From Chiayiivirga flava (GTDB taxonomy: Bacteria > Pseudomonadota > Gammaproteobacteria > Xanthomonadales > Xanthomonadaceae): DNA of 64,000 nucleotides. The notes beneath the pieces are model-generated. The model searched no databases. It was not told where the DNA came from and saw only the letters and a program-made list of their open reading frames with translations. Location of the stretch: the NCBI RefSeq assembly GCF_014202825.1, contig NZ_JACHHP010000008.1:1-64000 (forward strand). Direction: 5' to 3'. Made by a program: the position numbers and the translations under genes. This document shows positions 11,264-19,133 of this stretch, piece after piece; position 1 is the stretch's first letter; each line of letters starts with the position of its first letter.

Positions 11264-11292
11264 TTCTAACTAACCCGAAGCCTTGTTATCAT
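11264..11292 (+). promoter_or_regulatory. Possible alpha-operon promoter
   Basis: TATCAT (11287-11292) resembles a -10 box and sits in a locally AT-rich stretch, unusual in this GC-rich region. A poor -35 candidate, TTCTAA (11264-11269), is 17 bases upstream. It lies 51 bases before rpsM, directly after three hairpins, which fits a separate start for the alpha genes. Sequence support is weak. Confidence 0.3.
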
Positions 11293-11343
11293 TTCTGATT
11301 CACTGCGCCCGAAAGGCGCAAAATCACTGTCGGAGAACGCGTA

Positions 11344-11700
11344 ATGGCGCGCATTGCGGGTGTCAACCTTCCCGTCCAGAAACATGTCTGGATCGGGCTG
11401 CAGAGCATTTTCGGGATCGGTCGCACCCGGTCGAAGAAGGTCTGCGATTCCGCTGGGGTCGAATCCAGCACCAAGATCCGTGACCTCACCGAAGCCCAGG
11501 TCGAGCGCCTGCGTGCCGAGGTGGGCAAGTACATCGTGGAAGGCGACCTGCGCCGCGAAGTCGGCATCAGCATCAAGCGCCTGATGGACTTGGGCTGCTA
11601 CCGCGGCCTGCGCCACCGCCGCGGCCTGCCGATGCGCGGCCAGCGTACCCGCACCAATGCCCGCACCCGCAAGGGCCCGCGCAAGGCGATCAAGAAGTAA
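11344..11700 (+). CDS. rpsM: 30S ribosomal protein S13
   Basis: 118 residues, the same as E. coli. S13 sits in the 30S head and contacts tRNAs and L5 across the intersubunit bridge. The start [19 protein letters not shown], the middle segment [20 protein letters not shown] and the basic C-terminal tail are typical. It is the first gene of the alpha block and is followed after 3 bases by rpsK. Confidence 0.98.
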   Translation: MARIAGVNLPVQKHVWIGLQSIFGIGRTRSKKVCDSAGVESSTKIRDLTEAQVERLRAEVGKYIVEGDLRREVGISIKRLMDLGCYRGLRHRRGLPMRGQRTRTNARTRKGPRKAIKK

Positions 11701-11703
11701 ATC

Positions 11704-12093
11704 ATGAACAAGCCAGCTGCCAAGACCAAGAAGAAGATCCGTCGCGTCGTCACCGACGGCATCGCGCACGTGCATGCATCGTTCAACAACACGATCATCA
11801 CGATCACCGATCGCCAGGGCAATGCGCTGTCGTGGGCCACGTCCGGAGGTGCCGGCTTCCGCGGTTCGCGCAAGTCGACCCCGTTCGCCGCGCAGGTCGC
11901 CGCCGAGAAGGCCGGCAAGGCCGCGCTCGACTACGGCCTGAAGACGCTCGAAGTGCGCATCAAGGGCCCGGGCCCGGGGCGCGAATCGGCCGTGCGTTCG
12001 CTCAACAACGTCGGCTACAAGATCATCAACATCGTCGACGTCACGCCGATTCCGCACAACGGCTGCCGTCCGCCGAAGAAGCGCCGCGTCTAA
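11704..12093 (+). CDS. rpsK: 30S ribosomal protein S11
   Basis: 129 residues, the same as E. coli. S11 forms the mRNA exit platform with S18 and S6. [19 protein letters not shown] and [19 protein letters not shown] [16 protein letters not shown] are family marks; the ending [18 protein letters not shown] is nearly invariant. Confidence 0.98.
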   Translation: MNKPAAKTKKKIRRVVTDGIAHVHASFNNTIITITDRQGNALSWATSGGAGFRGSRKSTPFAAQVAAEKAGKAALDYGLKTLEVRIKGPGPGRESAVRSLNNVGYKIINIVDVTPIPHNGCRPPKKRRV

Positions 12094-12106
12094 GGAACCC
12101 ACGACC

Positions 12107-12736
12107 ATGGCACGTTATATCGGTCCCACCTGCAAACTCGCCCGTCGCGAAGGCGCAGACCTCAGCCTCAAGAGCCCGGCGCGCGCGCTCGACTCCAAGT
12201 GCAAGCTCGAACAGAAGCCCGGCCAGCATGGCCCGGTGGCCAAGAAGGGCCGCCTGTCGGACTACGCCGTGCAGCTGCGCGAGAAGCAGAAGGTCAAGCG
12301 CATCTACGGCCTGCTGGAGCGCCAGTTCCGCAACTACTACAAGAAGGCGTCGTCGAAGAAGGGCAACACCGGCGAGTCCTTGCTGCAGCTGCTCGAAACG
12401 CGTCTTGACAACGTCATCTACCGGATGGGCTTTGCCGTCACGCGCGCGTCGGCCCGCCAGCTCGTGTCGCACCGCGGCATCACGGTCAACGGCAAGGTCG
12501 TCAATCTGCCGTCGTACCAGGTGCGCCCGGGCGACGCGATCACGCTGACCGAAAAAGCCCAGCGCCAGCTGCGCGTGCAGGAGTCGCTGACCCTGTCGCA
12601 GGAAATGGATCTGTTCCCGAGCTGGGTCGAAGTCGACGCGAAGAAGTTCGCAGGCGTGTTCAAGGCCGTTCCGGAACGCAGCGACCTGCCGTCGGATATC
12701 AACGAAGCGCTGATCGTCGAGCTGTACTCGAAGTAA
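12107..12736 (+). CDS. rpsD: 30S ribosomal protein S4
   Basis: 209 residues. S4 nucleates 30S assembly and in E. coli represses the alpha operon. The N-terminus [19 protein letters not shown] has no four-cysteine zinc cluster, as in most gammaproteobacteria. [15 protein letters not shown] and the S4 RNA-binding domain ([20 protein letters not shown], about residues 94-113) are clear. Confidence 0.98.
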   Translation: MARYIGPTCKLARREGADLSLKSPARALDSKCKLEQKPGQHGPVAKKGRLSDYAVQLREKQKVKRIYGLLERQFRNYYKKASSKKGNTGESLLQLLETRLDNVIYRMGFAVTRASARQLVSHRGITVNGKVVNLPSYQVRPGDAITLTEKAQRQLRVQESLTLSQEMDLFPSWVEVDAKKFAGVFKAVPERSDLPSDINEALIVELYSK

Positions 12737-12827
12737 GCCTCGTCTCCGGTGGGCGCCTCCGCGGCGCCCCCTGCGGTATCCGCGCATCGCCGCTGCGCTG
12801 TTTGCAAGTCTCCCTGGAGAACGCTGA

Positions 12828-13826
12828 ATGTCCGTTTCCCCGAATCAGGTACTGCGTCCGCGCGGTCCCAACATCGAACGCATCGGAACGCACCGTGCCA
12901 AGGTCGTGATCGAGCCGCTGGAGCGCGGTTACGGCCACACCCTCGGCAACGCGCTGCGTCGCGTGCTGCTCTCCTCGATTCCCGGCTTCGCCGTGACCGA
13001 GGTCGAGATCGATGGCGTGCTGCACGAGTACACCACCGTCGAAGGTCTGCAGGAAGACGTCATCGACCTGCTGCTGAATCTGAAAGACGTCGCCATCCGC
13101 ATGCACAACGTCGAGCAGGCCACGCTCACGCTGGTCAAGCAGGGCCCGGGCGTCGTCACCGCCGGCGACATCAAGACCGACCACAACGTCGAGATCCTCA
13201 ATCCCGAGCACGTGATCTGCCACCTCACCAAGGACACGGCGCTGAACATGCGCCTGAAGGTCGAGCGCGGTTACGGCTACCAGCCGGTGTCGGCGCGCCG
13301 CCGTCCGGACGAGGAAACCCGTGCGATCGGCAAGCTGATGCTCGATGCGTCGTTCTGCCCGGTGCGCCGCGTGGCGTACGAAGTCGAGAGCGCCCGCGTC
13401 GAACAGCGCACCGACCTCGACAAGCTCGTGCTGCACATCGAAACCAACGGCACGATCGACGCCGAGGAAGCCGTCCGCACCGCGGCCGACATCCTCACCG
13501 ACCAGCTGTCGGTGTTCGGCGACTTCACCCAGCGCGACCGCGGCGCGGCCAAGCAGGTCGGCGGCAGCGGCGTGGATCCGGTGCTGCTGCGCCCGATCGA
13601 CGATCTGGAACTGACGGTGCGTTCGGCCAACTGCCTCAAGGCCGAGAACATCTACTACATCGGCGACCTGATCCAGCGCACCGAAGTCGAGCTGCTGAAG
13701 ACCCCGAACCTCGGCAAGAAGTCGCTGACCGAGATCAAGGAAGTCCTGGCGCAGCGTGGCCTGTCGCTCGGCATGAAGCTCGAGAACTGGCCGCCGGCGG
13801 GTCTGCAGGCCGGCATGCTGGGCTGA
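12828..13826 (+). CDS. rpoA: RNA polymerase alpha subunit
   Basis: 332 residues (E. coli 329). The N-terminal domain (about 1-235) carries dimerisation and assembly motifs such as [18 protein letters not shown] linker joins it to the C-terminal domain (about 250-332), which binds UP elements and activators; [11 protein letters not shown] contains the DNA-contacting arginine equivalent to R265. The ending [10 protein letters not shown] is typical. A 91-bp gap from rpsD and a strong hairpin downstream bound the gene. Confidence 0.98.
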   Translation: MSVSPNQVLRPRGPNIERIGTHRAKVVIEPLERGYGHTLGNALRRVLLSSIPGFAVTEVEIDGVLHEYTTVEGLQEDVIDLLLNLKDVAIRMHNVEQATLTLVKQGPGVVTAGDIKTDHNVEILNPEHVICHLTKDTALNMRLKVERGYGYQPVSARRRPDEETRAIGKLMLDASFCPVRRVAYEVESARVEQRTDLDKLVLHIETNGTIDAEEAVRTAADILTDQLSVFGDFTQRDRGAAKQVGGSGVDPVLLRPIDDLELTVRSANCLKAENIYYIGDLIQRTEVELLKTPNLGKKSLTEIKEVLAQRGLSLGMKLENWPPAGLQAGMLG

Positions 13827-13833
13827 TGCATCG

Positions 13834-13855
13834 GGCGCGCCGGTCCCGGCGCGCC
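13834..13855 (+). terminator. Hairpin between rpoA and rplQ
   Basis: A perfect 10-bp GC-only stem (GGCGCGCCGG / CCGGCGCGCC) with a 2-base centre begins 7 bases after the rpoA stop and is followed by GTTTC. The U-run is short, so it may only lower rplQ expression or stabilise the rpoA 3' end. A 143-bp stretch without a gene follows before rplQ. Confidence 0.5.
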
Positions 13856-13998
13856 GTTTCACGCGATGTGTTCCAGGCGGGCCGCGTCATCGCCCGCGAC
13901 GGTCACGGACAGGAGGTCCGGGCCGACCACAAGACCAACAATGTTGGCCACGGACGGCATCAGCAAAGCCACAGAACAACTTTCAGAGGATTCACTCC

Positions 13999-14385
13999 AT
14001 GCGTCACATGAAGTCCGGCCGCAAGTTCAACCGCACCAGCGCCCACCGCGAAGCGATGTTCCGCAACATGGCGGCGTCGCTGATCAAGCACGGCCTGATC
14101 CGCACGACCCTGCCGAAGGCCAAGGAACTGCGCCGCGTCGCCGAGCCGCTGATCACGCTGGCCAAGGTCGATGGCGTCGCCAACCGCCGCCTCGCGTTCG
14201 CGCGCCTGCGCGACAAGGAAGCCGTCGGCACGCTGTTTGTCGAACTTGGACCCCGTTACCAGTCGCGTCCGGGCGGTTACCTGCGCATTCTCAAGTGCGG
14301 TTTCCGCGACGGCGACAATGCGCCGATGGCGTATGTCGAACTCGTCGATCGTCCGCGCGCGCAGGCCGACGCCGCCGCCGAGTGA
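13999..14385 (+). CDS. rplQ: 50S ribosomal protein L17
   Basis: 128 residues (E. coli 127). L17 lies at the base of the 50S near the tunnel exit. [20 protein letters not shown] at the start is diagnostic, followed by [19 protein letters not shown]. It is the last gene of the superoperon and is followed by a strong intrinsic terminator. Confidence 0.98.
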   Translation: MRHMKSGRKFNRTSAHREAMFRNMAASLIKHGLIRTTLPKAKELRRVAEPLITLAKVDGVANRRLAFARLRDKEAVGTLFVELGPRYQSRPGGYLRILKCGFRDGDNAPMAYVELVDRPRAQADAAAE

Positions 14386-14407
14386 TCGCGGCCGTCAGGT
14401 GAGTTTC

Positions 14408-14444
14408 CCGAGCCCCGGACGGCAACGCCCGGGGCTCGGCGTTT
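14408..14444 (+). terminator. Intrinsic terminator of the ribosomal superoperon
   Basis: An 11-bp perfect stem (CCGAGCCCCGG / CCGGGGCTCGG) with a 10-base loop lies 23 bases after rplQ and is followed by CGTTTC. Position and strength make it the likely end of the tuf-rplQ transcription unit. Confidence 0.8.
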
Positions 14445-14524
14445 CAGCGGTCCGGAACCGGTCACGGCGCGCGACGGCGCAGACGTCCGGCGTCGCCGAG
14501 GCCACGAGGTAGTCGACCCAGCGC

Positions 14525-15772
14525 ATGCCCGCCCCCTTCTCAACGTCCCGCAGCCGCATCGAACTGGGCTGGCTCGGCCTCGCGCTGGCGTGGGCCGTGA
14601 TGGTGCTGTGCACCTGGACCGGCGCGGTGCTCGGCGACGAGTGGGTGCATTGGCACCAGATCGCGCGGTTCGTGCATCACGACTATCGCGTCTTCGACGA
14701 ATATCTCACCAACATTCCCGGCTACCACTGGCTGATGACCGCGCTGCTCTGGCTGTTTGGCGGCGAGTGGGTGGGCCAGGCGCGCGCGATCAATTCCGCC
14801 TTCGGGCTTGCCGCGCTGCTGGCGTTCCACGTCGCGCGGCGCGATCTGCACCCGTCCGACGCGCAGCGAGAAACCGCGCTGATGCTGTTCCTGCCGGTGC
14901 TGTTCCCGTACTGGTTCCTGGTCTACACCGACACGCTCGCGCTGGCGTTCCTGCTCGCCGCGGCGCTGGCGCAGGTGCGCGGCCGGCACGGCTGGGCCGC
15001 GCTGGCGCTGGTCGGCTCGATGGCGGTGCGGCAGAACAACGTGTTCTGGGTCGGCTTCCTCGCGTTGCTGACGCTGTGGCCGCTATGGCGCGACGCGCGT
15101 TTCCGGGTCTGGACGGTGTGGCGCGACAGTATCGCGCTGGCCTGGCCGTACGGGCTGGCCGTGCTCGCGTTCCTCGCCTACTGGGCGTGGAACGGGTCGA
15201 TTTCCTACTCCAATGCGCAAGGCGTGAATGCGCACCCGGACGTGAAGTTCGACGTCGGCAATCCGTATTTCCTGCTGTTCATCGCAGGCTGCCTGCTGCC
15301 GTTGCAGGCCGTCGCCGGCGTGCGGCGGTTTGTCGCGGCCGCGCGGCGCCGGCCGTGGCTGTGGCTGGCGCCGGTGCTCGTGTTCGGGCTGTACGCGTGG
15401 CTGTTCAAGGTGCATCACCCGTACAACACCTTCGAGGGCGACTACTTCCTGCGCAACACCTTGCTGCAGACCGTGGCGAAGCAGTACACGCGGCCGTGGT
15501 TCGTCTTCGGCGCCATCGCCACGCTGGCGGCGTGCGGTCTGGCATGCACGCGCTTCGTGCGCTCCGAATACCGCTGGCTGCTGCCGCTGTCGCTGGTGTT
15601 CGTCGGCGCGTCGTGGCTCATCGAGACGCGTTACGCGATCGTGCCGATGGCGCTGCTGCTGCTGCTGCGCGTGCCCGAACGCGACTGGATGGAGCGTGTC
15701 ACCCTGGTCTGGTGGATCGGCATCGCGACGTGGTTCGCGGTCGGCATCTTCGATTTTCATTTCATGATCTGA
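14525..15772 (+). CDS. ALG10-like polytopic glycosyltransferase homologue, copy 1
   Basis: 415 residues with about ten hydrophobic segments. Several blocks line up with my recollection of the eukaryotic DIE2/ALG10 family, ER glucosyltransferases that use dolichyl-phosphate glucose: GDEWVHWHQI (D38, E39) after TM1, followed by LTNIPGYHW; YTDTLALAFLL; VRQNNVFW (ALG10 has RQTNIIW); WNGSISYSNA followed by H and PYF; HHPYN; and ETRYAIVP. The acidic pair in the first outer loop is typical of GT-C enzymes. The function here is unknown; the donor would be a polyprenyl-phosphate sugar by analogy. A close paralogue follows after 7 bases. It could also be annotated as a hypothetical membrane protein. 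Confidence 0.65.
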   Translation: MPAPFSTSRSRIELGWLGLALAWAVMVLCTWTGAVLGDEWVHWHQIARFVHHDYRVFDEYLTNIPGYHWLMTALLWLFGGEWVGQARAINSAFGLAALLAFHVARRDLHPSDAQRETALMLFLPVLFPYWFLVYTDTLALAFLLAAALAQVRGRHGWAALALVGSMAVRQNNVFWVGFLALLTLWPLWRDARFRVWTVWRDSIALAWPYGLAVLAFLAYWAWNGSISYSNAQGVNAHPDVKFDVGNPYFLLFIAGCLLPLQAVAGVRRFVAAARRRPWLWLAPVLVFGLYAWLFKVHHPYNTFEGDYFLRNTLLQTVAKQYTRPWFVFGAIATLAACGLACTRFVRSEYRWLLPLSLVFVGASWLIETRYAIVPMALLLLLRVPERDWMERVTLVWWIGIATWFAVGIFDFHFMI

Positions 15773-15779
15773 TCCGGCG

Positions 15780-17048
15780 ATGGCGTCCGCACCGTTCGCA
15801 TCGCGGCGCAGCCGCGTCCAGCTCGGCGTGCTGTGCATGGCGCTGGTGTGGATCGCGATGTGGTTCGTCGGCTGGACCACCATCCCGCACTCGGACGAGT
15901 GGCTGCACTACTACCAGAGCCTGTATTTCAGCCGCGGCAACTTCGAGGTGTACGTCGGCACGCTGACGAACATCCCCACGTACCACGTGTGGCTCGCCTT
16001 GCTGATGAAGGTGTTCGGGTTCGAGGCGCTCGGCGCGGCGCGGGTCGTCAACAGCCTGTACGGGCTTGGCGCGCTCGGCGCGTTGTATGCCATCCGCCGC
16101 ACGCTGCACCAGGCCGATGCGCTGCGTTCGACCGCGCAGCTGATGTTCCTGCCGCCGCTGTTCGTGTTTTTCTTCATCGCCTACACCGACGTGCTGGCGC
16201 TGGCGCTGATCCTCGCCGCGCTGCTCGCCTGCCTGCGCGGTCGGCACGGGTGGGCCGCGCTGGCGCTGCTGCTGGCCACGGCGGTGCGACAACCGAGCGT
16301 GTTGTGGGCGGTGTGTTTTGCGCTGGTCGCCGCGTGGCCGGTGCTGCAGCGGGCGTACGCGGCGGCGCCGTGGCGCGTTGCGACGCTTGCGCCGCACGCG
16401 AAGGACACGCTGCGGATCGTCTGGCCGTACATCGGCACGGTGGTCGCGTTTTTCGTTTACTGGGCGTGGAACGGATCGATTTCGTTCTCCAACGCGCAGG
16501 CCGAAGAGGCGCACCCGGACCTGAAGTTCGACGTCGGCAATCCGTACTTCCTGCTGTTCCTCGCCGGCTGCCTGCTGCCGCTGCAGACCTGGGCCGGGCT
16601 GCGGCGGTTCGCGGTTGCGGCGCGCCGGCGGCCCTGGTTGTGGCTGGTGCCGGTGGCGGTGTTTGCGCTGTATGCGACGGCATTCGAGGTGGCGCATCCG
16701 TACAACACGTTTGCCGGCGACTATTTCCTGCACAACATGTTTTTGCAGCGGCTGGCGGTGGACCGGGTGCTGTGGGGCGTGGTCGGCCTGGGCGCCACGC
16801 TCGCCGCGTGCGGCCTCGGCTGCACCCGCTTCGCGCTGCCGCAGGGCTGGCTGGTGTTGCCGTTCGGCGTGCTTTTCGTCGCCGCATCGTGGCTGATCGA
16901 ACCGCGCTATGCCATCGTGCCGCTGGCGCTGCTGCTTGCGCTGCGGGGGTCGGAGAGCGATCGCGGCGAAGCCATCACGCTGGCACTTTGGGCCGTTGCC
17001 GCGGTCTACGTGGCCTGGGGCGTGTTCGAGTTCCGCTTTTTTCCCTGA
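15780..17048 (+). CDS. ALG10-like polytopic glycosyltransferase homologue, copy 2
   Basis: 422 residues, a tandem duplicate of the preceding gene. The shared core includes WNGSIS, AHPD, KFDVGNPYFLLF and AGCLLPLQ. The acidic pair is HSDEWLHYYQS (D39, E40), followed by LTNIPTYHVWL. The other family blocks are YTDVLALALIL, VRQPSVLW and EPRYAIVPLALLL. The RQ motif has diverged (PS for NN), suggesting the two copies may differ in acceptor or act as a pair. Its stop codon is 42 bases before dsbB. The first gene's start has no strong ribosome-binding site, whereas this one is translated immediately after it. Confidence 0.65.
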   Translation: MASAPFASRRSRVQLGVLCMALVWIAMWFVGWTTIPHSDEWLHYYQSLYFSRGNFEVYVGTLTNIPTYHVWLALLMKVFGFEALGAARVVNSLYGLGALGALYAIRRTLHQADALRSTAQLMFLPPLFVFFFIAYTDVLALALILAALLACLRGRHGWAALALLLATAVRQPSVLWAVCFALVAAWPVLQRAYAAAPWRVATLAPHAKDTLRIVWPYIGTVVAFFVYWAWNGSISFSNAQAEEAHPDLKFDVGNPYFLLFLAGCLLPLQTWAGLRRFAVAARRRPWLWLVPVAVFALYATAFEVAHPYNTFAGDYFLHNMFLQRLAVDRVLWGVVGLGATLAACGLGCTRFALPQGWLVLPFGVLFVAASWLIEPRYAIVPLALLLALRGSESDRGEAITLALWAVAAVYVAWGVFEFRFFP

Positions 17049-17090
17049 GCCGCCGTCGCCCGACGCCATTCCACCTGCGAGGATGCATCG

Positions 17091-17594
17091 ATGAATCCGT
17101 TCACCTGGTCCTACCGCTGGCAGGCCGCGCTCGGCGCCGGCATCTGCGCCGCGATGCTCGGCTATGCGCTGTACGTGCAGCACGGCATGTTCATGCAGCC
17201 GTGCCCGCTGTGCATCCTGCAGCGCGTCGCCTTCGTGGCAATGGGCGTGTTCTTCCTGCTTGGTGCGGTCACGGGGGAGCGTCCGGCGTGGCTGCGCAAG
17301 CTGTCGGCGGCGCTGGTGTTCCTGTCGGCCGCCGCCGGCGCCGGCATCGCGGGCTGGCATGTGTATCTGCAGAGCCTGCCGCCGGGCGACGTGCCGTCCT
17401 GCAGCGGGATGGACATCGGCTACATGCTCGATGCGTTCCCGCTGCAGAAGGTGGTCGAGAAGATTTTCACCGGCTCGGGCGAATGCGCGGTCGTGGACTG
17501 GACCTTCCTCGGACTCTCGATGCCCGCCTGGACCCTGATCTGGTACGTCATCCTTGGCGCGGGCGCGCTCTGGGCGGGCTTCCGCCGTCGATAG
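17091..17594 (+). CDS. dsbB: Disulfide bond formation protein DsbB
   Basis: 167 residues with four transmembrane segments. DsbB reoxidises periplasmic DsbA and passes electrons to ubiquinone or menaquinone. The first periplasmic loop holds the CPLC pair (C38, C41) followed by the quinone-contacting QR (Q44, R45), and the second loop holds C104 and C132. All four catalytic cysteines are present. GAGGATGCATCG precedes the ATG. No dsbA is adjacent. Confidence 0.95.
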   Translation: MNPFTWSYRWQAALGAGICAAMLGYALYVQHGMFMQPCPLCILQRVAFVAMGVFFLLGAVTGERPAWLRKLSAALVFLSAAAGAGIAGWHVYLQSLPPGDVPSCSGMDIGYMLDAFPLQKVVEKIFTGSGECAVVDWTFLGLSMPAWTLIWYVILGAGALWAGFRRR

Positions 17595-17630
17595 CCGGCC
17601 GCGGGCCGAGGACTGTGGCATCATGTCGCA

Positions 17631-19034
17631 ATGCAACGAAACACTCTCCGGCACACCGCCATGAACGCCAGCGAAACCCGCCCGCAACCCGTCAATCTGC
17701 CGCAGGACTGGACGCCTGCGTCGTGGCAGCGTCGTACCGCGCTGCAACAACCGGTGTACCGCGATCCGATCGCGCTCGGCGCAGCGCTGGAGCAGCTGGG
17801 GCGCTTGCCGCCGCTGGTCACCTCGTGGGAAATCCTCGCGCTCAAGCGGCAGATCGCGGATGCGCAGGAGGGCCGCCGTTTCGTGCTGCAGGGCGGCGAC
17901 TGCGCCGAAAGCTTCAGCGACTGCGAATCGGGCCTGATCTCCAATCGCCTGAAGGTGCTGCTGCAGATGAGCGTGGTGTTGGTCTACGGCCTGCGCCTGC
18001 CGGTGGTGCGCGTGGGCCGGTTCGCCGGGCAGTACGCCAAGCCGCGTTCGGCCGACACCGAGACCCGCGACGGCGTTACGCTGCCGTGCTACCGCGGCGA
18101 CCTCGTCAACGCCCCGGCGTTCACGCCCGCGGCGCGCGAGCCCGATCCGCAGCGCCTGATCGAAGGCCACGCGCGCTCGGCGATGACGATGAATTTCGTC
18201 CGCTCGCTGATCGACGGCGGCTTCGCCGACCTGCACCACCCCGAATACTGGAACCTCGACTGGATGGGGCATTCGCCGCTGGCGGCCGAGTACCAGAAGA
18301 CGGTCGCGGCGATCGGCGACGGCGTGCGTTTCATGGAAACGCTGTCCGGCACGCCGATCCACAACCTCAACCGCATCGACTTCTACACCTCGCACGAAGC
18401 GCTGCTGCTGCACTACGAGGAGGCGCTGACGCGCCAGGTGCCGCGCCAGTGGGGCCACTTCAACCTGTCCACGCATTTCCCGTGGATCGGCATGCGCACC
18501 GCCGCCGACGGCGGCGCGCATCTGGAATACATGCGCGGCATCCGCAACCCGGTGGCGGTGAAGGTGGGCCCGACGGTCAAGCCGGACGAGCTGCTGCGCC
18601 TGATCGACGTGCTCAACCCGGACGACGAGCCCGGACGCCTGACCCTGATCCACCGCATGGGCAACGCGAAGATCGCCGACGGCCTGCCGCCGCTGCTCGA
18701 TGCGGTGAAGCGCGACGGGCGCCGGGTGTTGTGGGTGGCCGATCCGATGCACGGCAACACCGAAAGCCTGGCCAACGGCGTGAAGACGCGCAGGTTCGCC
18801 AACGTCTGCGGTGAGGTGGACCAGGCGTTCGATATCCACGCCGCGGCAGGCACGCGCCTGGGCGGCGTGCATCTGGAGCTCACCGGCGAAGACGTGACCG
18901 AGTGCATGGGCGGCGCGCGCGATCTCACCGAAACCGATCTGGCGCGTGCGTACCGCTCGCAGGTCGATCCGCGCTTGAACTACGAACAGTCGCTGGAGTT
19001 GGCGATGCTGATCGTGCGCAAGCGCGGCGGCTGA
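17631..19034 (+). CDS. Class II 3-deoxy-7-phosphoheptulonate synthase
   Basis: 467 residues from this start; an ATG at 17661 is equally possible and neither has a clear ribosome-binding site. The enzyme condenses phosphoenolpyruvate with erythrose 4-phosphate, the first step of the shikimate pathway. It is the plant-type class II family, not E. coli AroFGH. WTPASWQRRTALQQPVY, LQGGDCAESF (metal-binding C91), RVGRFAGQYAKPRS and ADPMHGNT are diagnostic. It lies 36 bases after dsbB, but the functions are unrelated and an operon is uncertain. Confidence 0.95.
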   Translation: MQRNTLRHTAMNASETRPQPVNLPQDWTPASWQRRTALQQPVYRDPIALGAALEQLGRLPPLVTSWEILALKRQIADAQEGRRFVLQGGDCAESFSDCESGLISNRLKVLLQMSVVLVYGLRLPVVRVGRFAGQYAKPRSADTETRDGVTLPCYRGDLVNAPAFTPAAREPDPQRLIEGHARSAMTMNFVRSLIDGGFADLHHPEYWNLDWMGHSPLAAEYQKTVAAIGDGVRFMETLSGTPIHNLNRIDFYTSHEALLLHYEEALTRQVPRQWGHFNLSTHFPWIGMRTAADGGAHLEYMRGIRNPVAVKVGPTVKPDELLRLIDVLNPDDEPGRLTLIHRMGNAKIADGLPPLLDAVKRDGRRVLWVADPMHGNTESLANGVKTRRFANVCGEVDQAFDIHAAAGTRLGGVHLELTGEDVTECMGGARDLTETDLARAYRSQVDPRLNYEQSLELAMLIVRKRGG

Positions 19035-19133
19035 CGGGCGACGAATCGCCGAGCCGACGCACCCATGACTTCTGGGGGATAGGGCCCCGGTCTGCCGCCG
19101 CTATCGTGGCTCGACGTTCCACGGGGAAAACCG

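Noticed and set aside
15762..18872. A minus-strand open frame of about 1036 codons opposite the ALG10-like genes, dsbB and DAHP synthase
   Set aside because: It is antisense to several well-supported genes, has Arg/His/Gln-rich low-complexity composition and no recognisable domain. High GC content makes such shadow frames common.
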